From a virus: a DNA stretch of 38,103 nt. The notes beneath the pieces were generated by a model. The model did no database searches. It had not been told where the DNA came from and was given only the letters and a program-made list of their open reading frames with translations. The position numbers were made by a program, and so were the translations under genes. The DNA is taken from IMG/VR virus record IMGVR_UViG_3300001242_000057, positions 1-38,103 of that record. One strand, 5' to 3'. Shown here one piece after another: positions 33,801-38,103 of the stretch (the first letter of the stretch is position 1; every line of letters starts with the position of its first letter).

Positions 33801-36689
33801 TTTGGGGAAGTTAAACAATCTATGTCAACATTCCAAAAAATTAATTCTATTTGGAATTGGGGCGAAAAAGCATACGAAGGAGCTTTCCGCTCTACAGAAT
33901 ACAAGTATAAAACGCACCCTTTATTAATAGGGTTAAGAGATTTAGATAAAAACAAAGATGAAATAGGCAAGGAGTTATGGGATTTAGCCGTTCGATATAG
34001 AGAGCGTGATTTAGCAAAAGTTAAGGGGGCTAAAGGCCATAGAACAGAAACATACCAAGAATACTGGAAAAGAGTAGAGCCAAGATTTAAGGAATTAATG
34101 GGGTCTTCCGAAACAGTTTTGATTCCAGGCATCAGCTCTAAACCTATCGCTATTCGCGAAGTATTTGATAAAATTGTGGAATTTCAAAACACTACAATGA
34201 AAGAGATACTTCAAACAAAGATGGTAAACAAAATAGCCGAAGAAGCTTTTTTCGCAAAAGTGACTGACGAGAACGGTAACGTTGATACGGATAAAGCTTT
34301 TGAAATATTGGCAGGTGAATTATCTGCTAATAAATTTATCTTTAGAGGCGTTAATTTTATAAATAAGTTGATGCATCACGAGATGTTAAATAAAATCAAA
34401 ATTCGTGGTGATACATTTATGAAATATCTCTATAAAAAAACTAGCGGCTTTGATGTTGAGGGCGGTAGCGTCAGCGAGTTTCTGTCTGATAGTGGGTTTA
34501 AGGATTTTTGGAACAACTTATTTAAAGGCACTACTCCAGACAACTTTAGCAGAAGCGACAATGAAGTGTTGGATATATTCCTGAAAAAATATAATGATTT
34601 TGTAGAGTCTGGCGAGGATTTCTCTTTGGTGTTAGAGGAGATACAAAACCCCGCAACTCGCTCAAGATTGTTATCCCAACTAAAAGCGTCAAGATTTAAT
34701 GAGAGCGGTTGGATGGATTACAAAGATTTTGGAGTTCAAGACTGGTTCCATAAATATTACTATCCACACAATACGTTCTTAGAAAAGGCAACAAAGAAAT
34801 ATCTTCTTGACAAAATATCTAAAATGGTGATGGGAAAAGATGAAATAGGCGGGACAGAGAATGATATAGCTCTTGTTAGAAGGCAAGTAGAGGGACAGAC
34901 AGAAAATCCAGAAGATCGTGCAAACAGCGTAATTAGACATCTTGAAGACATAATGGATTCAAAGGGAATAGAAGCAAAACACATAGAAAACTTTACTCAA
35001 CACTTATCTAGTTCTTTAGCAAGAGATACAGACGATCCTCTTCCTGGGTGGTCTACAGACAGAGATGTTTTGATTAAATATGAAAACCAGATGGATAGAT
35101 TCTATTATTCTTATCTGGCTTCGGGTATCAGTCGACACCAGATCAAAAAACTTAATCAAACAAAAGCTCTTGGTGACTTTACAGAGTCCTGGGGAAGATT
35201 CTTTTCTTTATACAACAGAGATCAACTTGGCCACGCCTCTAAATTTCCAGATGCTTGGCTTAATGATCCAAATCTTCAAATTAGACACAACCCCTACTAT
35301 GCATTAACTGATGATTATTGGATTAGAAGAGCAGATAAGGTTGGTAAGAAATTCTTTAATGGCAAGAAGTTTTATAAAGATATTAAAGAGGCTGGTTTAG
35401 AGGACAAGTTTACTCCTGAGCTAAAGACTCGTATTCAGAATGACCCTAAAGTTAAAGAGTTACTAGATACTATTTACGCGAATAGCGTGGATAAACGATT
35501 AACTTGGTGGTCTCAACTTGAGGGTAAGTTTGAGTTGTTAACACTTTTGTCTCATCCCAAAACCATGATAAACAACTTCTTTTCTGGCGACATGAATACA
35601 TTGAGTCAGACGGGAATGAGACATTGGAAAAAAACTTTTGACCAAAACTACATGATTAATAATTTATTCCCAGGAGCTAAAAACAAAGCTGATATCGATG
35701 CTATTATAGAAAAGAATGGTGGTGTTGAGGCGATGTTCTTTAGTGAGTTTGGATTAAACAAATTATTTAATACTGGGGTTTATAATAAAGTTTTTAAACA
35801 GGTTATGGCCGTAATTAAGAAAGAAGGCTATAATGAAAAGAAAATAACTGATGTGTTAAAAGAAAATGGCTTAGGCGAAGCATTTCTTAATACTGCTGGT
35901 TATTTTATGAGAACCTCAGAGGTTCAATTAAGAAGACGCTCATGGCTAGCTCATTATAATCAAGCTAGAGAAGTGCTGAGTGTGAATGGGATGCATTTAG
36001 AACCAGAGCATCCTTGGTTAGTGCAATGGGCAAACAAAGGTGTTGGAGCAACACAATTCTTATATAATAACGCTAATCGCCCAGCATTTGTTAGAACTAA
36101 TCTAGGGAAGATGTTTGGTAGATTCCAGTTATGGGCGTGGAACTCTTTGTATTTTAGAAGAGAGGTTCATAAAATGGCTTATGCTTCTGGCTATAAACCA
36201 GGGACTGCTGAATTCTCTAGGTTAAGAAACTTAATGACTGCTGATTTATTGGTGTTGGCATTGGGAGCAGCTTTACCATATTCTATGTTTGATTCTACAG
36301 TAGCTCCTCCATTAGGGTATGTACAGGATTTATCGGCTTGGATGTTTGGTGACCAAGAAGAGAGAGATAAGGCGTTTTTTGGAGCCTTACCTTGGCCAGC
36401 TAATATAGTTGGGATAGCAACTCCTCCGATATCTAGGTTCGCTTTTGCGCCCATATCGTTATTGCTTAATGGGAATCTTGATGCAACGGCTAGAGTTCTT
36501 ATGACGGCAATACCGTTTGGTAGATTGGGGACATCAACATACAGAACGTTTGAATCTCCTATAATGGCAATTGATAATTTTACGGGATTACCGTTTGTTA
36601 AAACCGCTTCGTTCTTTAAAAAACAATATAAAAACAAAGTCCCATACAATATCAATCCATTACTAAGCTCCCTTTCTAAGACCGAATAA
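27858..36689 (+). CDS. giant virion protein with crAss-like two-barrel RNA polymerase motif
   Basis: This 2943-residue protein (about 330 kDa) starts at ATG 27858 after AAGG. Residues 1232-1235 are RVPT and 1271-1275 are DLDID, with VVLHPEDMINLGGADLDIDK in between. This lines up with bacterial RNA polymerase beta-prime (RAPT, then HP, then NADFDGD about 35 residues on) and the DFDID signature of crAss-like virion polymerases. About 400 residues earlier, DGVIYL (from 854), AQKGTLL (K881) and IGKFAYHK (K897) fit the Lys-bearing second barrel. The N-terminus (about 40-230) and C-terminus (about 2760-2900) have Gly/Ala-rich hydrophobic segments suited to membrane passage. It would transcribe early phage DNA after ejection. 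Motif evidence is strong; activity is inferred. Confidence 0.82.
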   Translation: MAKIGTIDFNNNQVSNIANEFANFASLKSTESAQDFSALSVLGALAKGYVQGFTTFAIGEPVQNPVEAVAHSIGSLAGFIGWAPGASSLGGALTKGLGKTVSMAFKGEKALALTQATAKAGLFLPSIPMGAANLIFKGAEGLGVKTAIQSAEKYLLSQGISKEAINIGGHAIHQGAHMGTAMAVSSWQDGVDAMFSSFTYGFTFASGSAILGQYLPTAGRAIEAPRHVQLLQDIQDPRGIARIMSSAMFSAIPSYVSDAPFELQVYELLLGAYFGAIEMPLSERRALGFLRYAPMKAHGGVEMHKASQDISLHGFSDPTTKIGARYAALKRVDPQAAEIVAQQIELKGLKWIGDAESGVSLAGIEVAQSIENVLKTKEGAIPEETMRSMLSTELYNSAVKLAQERTGLEANVEDPEWNVALHRASMDVLKQSAKDIDDYSRTVEYRIKDIKEHVKFMDQFKTNTDTREIAVLEEELSQDKDYPRSLIPTSKKLARTIFNTEKKKGTEIKVEDFLKTQIKVKDVFKKHIADKDNPKAFDNLIKDIQSELGLELVEGKGSLWRDVRKSWNWSTRLEPMLQKSLHRSGGELITQIQNELDMYGHNVTKFVERPFLWEKLGRGVFNIKNSRTVKVTENEATSEKLFETEEVKPFDDPDFNIVELMLTLDQNNETLLFASKDSGVLIGMPYLDNAKDPVAVKEYIEAIREEIPTFDAEVKLLQEDFMNEFKALKGKKFTEKQAHAAFWKSLMNTMMAREKLEGVDIITIMQNPDKFMLSKNTPAAEWNKRTSLLNNGFLRLDPTYMSRVEGAENGLNTVIINALNKNGMDMVEGSPDLTDWVLDKSGEYINRKTETHVDGVIYLRDDVFDMLVLQGGLEGGTGAQKGTLLHSEPKQGLLIGKFAYHKAGAKISESMKSKNIHTIINSTAAKQTGLRIKHDAQWSNNKLKFYNEGKRKTVTPTIYTIPHDSFTYTEGGEHLDRALVPQKLASQFMSGIDSQRFPETTKWLNEISNTNFRGSATHEDLFSKWAQGDTRVDPNKIDVEQLGIQTLLDIFTSGKKDIMWKRVFETYIKDYDDIIDGDTPWDDPEAFLLKETTQKRAAADRILDLAEASPALLASPMVQKYVETIFKSALTKRISRPKLTGSASSIMNPYRWDLISKLKERGGLQEGEMLLGDAYKDYTNFPWRGRSPETNEVRLEDAYNEYLALKENPNKNKESEKLLKQMEEDITFLVERVPTDSPSGVRPIKFIGFSDIAGSGVVLHPEDMINLGGADLDIDKAYLYNGMPGSVKKEFEKTKYEWYDFFDPSTKKKITEEEYRSNPKKFIKILRDSKPTDSPFLAESKATWKNTKLSAFSPLHLNQIGRMAYEGNRLLGPAISMAKKLNGLLEAQTKELSVSDVNAFRELKRQMINYGADAANGTELVSHERALEILTSSLFKKKQIKEKQKSGEQPVLRDETDAELLKRVKGNKLYKQISKLEAFNRGKDFEGKLYNFGDFVSIAQEANRYLDKESLKFNSAYYRNFLRMSEINLSRIGEVPFMDASAPEKLNEISSQIRLSETFLRLIGRSAEGIRFYNNFRNAKGSPYASAHSKYDKMIIANELTAQSGLDAANAVNILFQAPKDKLGKLDLDLKVTDDLLRRADELKKEFSTLLITKDKAKRSGEDVNTSALKLQIDKKIEQITNGLPQAYRKLFHAYMLSSLSYQKDSLPDFVKKYTDAINKKYDQQAAIFQSRIDKRNAEGKATNKLKVKLDQVDVARQAELKTATAEAKREWWSTNQNTWVYELNSIDPSVVRDQLFIYEDIIQKTNTHIPDDYITQLDHYLDTPAITTGVEQPSVEKANLRFLNFVQDYAERGKTVDKSKVDPKILAQLKTAGETIAKYYKKHPEKIKDVEAMFAKESQLQKALLGFEGGNTLRLATPEQVIEFARILQLKLNNAGKNFKPEWYHYFWRPETIGEKMRTYEDSGETPEEIPIQVSRGVTGFGEVKQSMSTFQKINSIWNWGEKAYEGAFRSTEYKYKTHPLLIGLRDLDKNKDEIGKELWDLAVRYRERDLAKVKGAKGHRTETYQEYWKRVEPRFKELMGSSETVLIPGISSKPIAIREVFDKIVEFQNTTMKEILQTKMVNKIAEEAFFAKVTDENGNVDTDKAFEILAGELSANKFIFRGVNFINKLMHHEMLNKIKIRGDTFMKYLYKKTSGFDVEGGSVSEFLSDSGFKDFWNNLFKGTTPDNFSRSDNEVLDIFLKKYNDFVESGEDFSLVLEEIQNPATRSRLLSQLKASRFNESGWMDYKDFGVQDWFHKYYYPHNTFLEKATKKYLLDKISKMVMGKDEIGGTENDIALVRRQVEGQTENPEDRANSVIRHLEDIMDSKGIEAKHIENFTQHLSSSLARDTDDPLPGWSTDRDVLIKYENQMDRFYYSYLASGISRHQIKKLNQTKALGDFTESWGRFFSLYNRDQLGHASKFPDAWLNDPNLQIRHNPYYALTDDYWIRRADKVGKKFFNGKKFYKDIKEAGLEDKFTPELKTRIQNDPKVKELLDTIYANSVDKRLTWWSQLEGKFELLTLLSHPKTMINNFFSGDMNTLSQTGMRHWKKTFDQNYMINNLFPGAKNKADIDAIIEKNGGVEAMFFSEFGLNKLFNTGVYNKVFKQVMAVIKKEGYNEKKITDVLKENGLGEAFLNTAGYFMRTSEVQLRRRSWLAHYNQAREVLSVNGMHLEPEHPWLVQWANKGVGATQFLYNNANRPAFVRTNLGKMFGRFQLWAWNSLYFRREVHKMAYASGYKPGTAEFSRLRNLMTADLLVLALGAALPYSMFDSTVAPPLGYVQDLSAWMFGDQEERDKAFFGALPWPANIVGIATPPISRFAFAPISLLLNGNLDATARVLMTAIPFGRLGTSTYRTFESPIMAIDNFTGLPFVKTASFFKKQYKNKVPYNINPLLSSLSKTE

Positions 36690-36700
36690 TCTTTTTAAAA

Positions 36701-36738
36701 ATAGGTAAGGTTTAAAAATTAACTTAAACCTTACCTAT
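36701..36738. terminator. bidirectional hairpin between convergent operons
   Basis: ATAGGTAAGGTTTAA (36701-36715) and TTAAACCTTACCTAT (36724-36738) are a perfect 15-bp inverted repeat with an 8-base loop. It lies 11 bases after the giant gene and 23 bases before the end of the minus-strand gene at 36762, so it faces both. A short T run (TTTT) follows it on the minus strand, but none on the plus strand. A shared terminator for converging transcripts is the natural reading. Confidence 0.75.
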
Positions 36739-36761
36739 ACGGTCGCCACAACCAATTTATA

Positions 36762-37013
36762 TTAACCAATCAACACAAAACGACTTTCGATATTATACAA
36801 ATTAAGATAAATATCTTTTCCCGTTCTAGTTTTTACGGAATATAATTCATGTCCTGAATCGAAGCCAGATACAAAACTAGTTATAGTATATATTTTATTT
36901 ATTCTTAATTGATTCTCACACCAAAAAGAATCGACACATTTTAATTTGGTGCCTACCGGATATTTAGGTGTTTTTTGCGATGCAAAATTTTTCTTTTTTA
37001 TTTTTAATTTCAT
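36762..37013 (-). CDS. hypothetical small beta-barrel-like protein, 83 aa
   Basis: The minus-strand ATG at 37013 overlaps the end of the RusA-like gene by 50 bases; no later Met exists in the frame. The product has a very basic N-terminus (MKLKIKKKNFASQKTPKY) followed by a strand pattern VGTKLKCVDSFWCENQLRIN, YTITSFVSGFDSG and LYSVKTRTGKDIYLNLYN, like small SH3-like or ribosomal-type barrels in phage early genes. I recognise no family. It lies at the end of the minus-strand operon just before the hairpin. If the overlap is real, its translation is coupled to the nuclease gene. Confidence 0.6.
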   Translation of the reverse strand: MKLKIKKKNFASQKTPKYPVGTKLKCVDSFWCENQLRINKIYTITSFVSGFDSGHELYSVKTRTGKDIYLNLYNIESRFVLIG

Positions 37014-37407
37014 CGGATTTCCATATAATAATTTCTATTCTTGAGTTGTCTTTATCGTAACCTCCAAAATCAGAAGTTGTTTTTTTGATATATTGATGTG
37101 AATCATCCTCTATACAGCCATAATGTACCAAAGCATCACAGAAAAATTTATTAACTATAGCACAAATATTGGCTGTATCAAAAACTTTCTTACCTCCCTG
37201 AATTGCATTAGCATATAAAATAAATTCAATATCTATTGGAGTAGGCAAAACTAATCCTTCTAATTGATCTTTCATTAGTTCGTTATAGATTTGTTTTATT
37301 TTATTATTTTTAATCCAATGTAAATTTCGGTAAGTATTCAAATTTAAATATACCGTTTCATCTTTTTTTCTTTTCTTTGGTAAAATAATTTTTATGGGAC
37401 TAACCAT
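36964..37407 (-). CDS. RusA-like Holliday junction resolvase
   Basis: The start is the minus-strand ATG at 37407 (MVSPIKIILP), which overlaps the upstream stop by 8 bases; the longer reading would run into the ATP-grasp gene. The 147-residue protein has the RusA-family pattern: FDTANICAIVNKFFCDALVH with D77, N80, K87 and D91, then YGCIEDD (D101, D102), and an alternating strand end NSRIEIIIW. RusA enzymes cut branched DNA and would help resolve junctions before packaging. The family's catalytic acids are present, though DTAN differs slightly from the DVDN of E. coli RusA. Function inferred from motifs. Confidence 0.72.
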   Translation of the reverse strand: MVSPIKIILPKKRKKDETVYLNLNTYRNLHWIKNNKIKQIYNELMKDQLEGLVLPTPIDIEFILYANAIQGGKKVFDTANICAIVNKFFCDALVHYGCIEDDSHQYIKKTTSDFGGYDKDNSRIEIIIWKSDEIKNKKEKFCIAKNT

Positions 37408-38103
37408 CTTCGCCAGAGGGCCTTCCGTATCTTGACACATAACCATTTTCATCAAACCTCATTCCACATAATTCGCTGATCGCTTTGACATAAGCCTTGT
37501 GAACAGTTAAGCCAGGTTTCATTCCAATTGCAGTATTCACTTCCAATACATATGGAGTACGATTATCTTTGTTATAGATAATATCTACTGCTCCAAAATC
37601 TAACCCAAGAGCAGTTACTGCTTTAATACTTAACTCTTTTACAGAGTCAGGAGCATTGACTCCATCCCGTCCAAACGTCCAACCTTTTTTCAGATTTCTA
37701 ATTTCTGAACTAAGATTATTGCTATTTAATCCAAGCTCATTAATTTTTTCTTCTGACATTTTCTTTTTGCGAACTATATCAATTATATTATTGTTAAAAA
37801 CATGCACTCTATATTCTTTGGAATTCATAATTCCCATCGTATATAAAGGAGCAGATACTACTTCTCCAACAGTTTTAGCTACTACTATACCCCTACCTTC
37901 ACTACCTCGTGTTAGAGTTCTACAATACACAACATTTCCTTCTTCTATCCAGGCTTTTGCGACATTAGATTGTTGAGTAAACCTTAATGTATTTATATTA
38001 TGCTCGGCAAATTTGCTAAAGGCAGCAAGTTTATTACTTGCCAACAAAACCGATTCTGGTTTGTTTAGCAATCGACCCCTACCATTTAAAATAGAAATTC
38101 TAT
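37400..38103 (-). CDS. ATP-grasp ligase-like protein, N-terminus beyond window
   Basis: The reading frame stays open to the right edge (residues RISILNGRGR precede the LNKPESVL segment), so the start lies beyond the window and the gene is partial here. Visible motifs are LLASNKLAAFSKFAEHNI, RGSEGRGIVVAKT (nucleotide loop), KEYRVHVFNNNIIDIVRKKK, GWTFGRDGV and FGAVDIIYNKDN with VLEVNTAIGM, the order of an ATP-grasp carboxylate-amine ligase domain (RimK-like). Such enzymes join a carboxylate to an amine using ATP; the substrate cannot be told. It is the first visible gene of the minus-strand operon and overlaps the nuclease. Family confident, substrate unknown. Confidence 0.8.
   Translation of the reverse strand, partial: RISILNGRGRLLNKPESVLLASNKLAAFSKFAEHNINTLRFTQQSNVAKAWIEEGNVVYCRTLTRGSEGRGIVVAKTVGEVVSAPLYTMGIMNSKEYRVHVFNNNIIDIVRKKKMSEEKINELGLNSNNLSSEIRNLKKGWTFGRDGVNAPDSVKELSIKAVTALGLDFGAVDIIYNKDNRTPYVLEVNTAIGMKPGLTVHKAYVKAISELCGMRFDENGYVSRYGRPSGEDG

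Noticed and set aside
36191-36655. 154-codon minus-strand open frame opposite the 3' end of the giant gene
   Set aside because: Overlaps the conserved C-terminal region of the giant protein entirely, has no ribosome-binding site or neighbour, and lies on the far side of the hairpin terminator.
27858-36689. N4-like (T7-type) virion RNA polymerase
   Set aside because: The giant protein's clearest motif is RVPT...DLDID, of the two-barrel polymerase type, and I could not find the T7-family motifs.
1-38103. DGR reverse transcriptase, template repeat or Avd gene in the window
   Set aside because: No protein has reverse transcriptase motifs and I saw no second copy of the invariant VR blocks (for example GCCGGCGTTTGG). 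This is by eye, so an exact search would be firmer.
1-38103. tRNA genes, CRISPR arrays, insertion sequences, integrase and attachment sites
   Set aside because: None recognised on either strand; no cloverleaf-like sequence, regularly spaced repeats, transposase or recombinase motifs were seen.

Overview
The window is a 38.1 kb piece of a tailed-phage (or prophage) genome, most likely with a short, podovirus-like tail. It is AT-rich and tightly packed, with many ATGA/TAATG start-stop overlaps. The host is probably a member of Bacteroidota. Three promoters fit the Bacteroidota sigma consensus TTG-N20-TAnnTTTG (43-73, 6594-6624 and a weaker one at 26093-26122), and the giant virion protein carries an RNA polymerase signature resembling that of crAss-like phages. 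Most genes nevertheless have clear Shine-Dalgarno sequences, which is unusual for that phylum. No integrase, repressor, tRNA, CRISPR array or reverse transcriptase is visible. Layout, left to right. (1) 43-6535, plus strand: a promoter, a 32-residue membrane peptide, small unknown genes, a DUF1937 protein, a probable small terminase, a DEDDy exonuclease flanked by two zinc ribbons, a MazG-like dNTP pyrophosphohydrolase, an FmdB-type zinc ribbon, the large terminase and a 66-residue protein. (2) 6536-6781: a regulatory gap with a promoter, an 18-bp perfect palindrome just downstream of it, and a structured leader. (3) 6782-20k: the virion module with P22-like portal, scaffold, SU10/DUF5309-type major capsid protein, a small head protein, an intrinsic terminator, a coiled-coil structural protein, head-tail adaptor, small membrane protein, a structural protein with an inserted beta domain, GH108 endolysin, 3-TM holin, tail nozzle-like protein and tail proteins. 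(4) About 19.4-26.05 kb: host-recognition genes. The 572-residue protein at 21268-22986 ends in what looks like the variable C-type-lectin segment of a diversity-generating retroelement (DGR) target; it is followed by a GIY-YIG nuclease, a possible fibre-assembly protein and two tiny membrane peptides, and then a 697-residue tail fibre. (5) 26093-36689: a third promoter drives two probable ejection proteins and a 2943-residue virion protein. (6) 36690-38103: a 15-bp-stem hairpin separates these from convergent minus-strand genes: a small barrel protein, a RusA-like nuclease and an ATP-grasp protein cut by the window edge. How the parts fit: the most notable feature is the 2943-residue protein. 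It contains RVPT (1232-1235) followed 39 residues later by DLDID (1271-1275), preceded by a Lys-bearing barrel-like segment (K881, K897). This matches the two-barrel RNA polymerase active site (RAPT...NADFDGD in bacterial beta-prime) and the DFDID signature of the crAss-like virion polymerase. The inferred scheme is that the phage injects its own RNA polymerase with two partner proteins to transcribe early genes (probably the minus-strand side and beyond), while host RNA polymerase reads the packaging and structural operons from the TAnnTTTG promoters.
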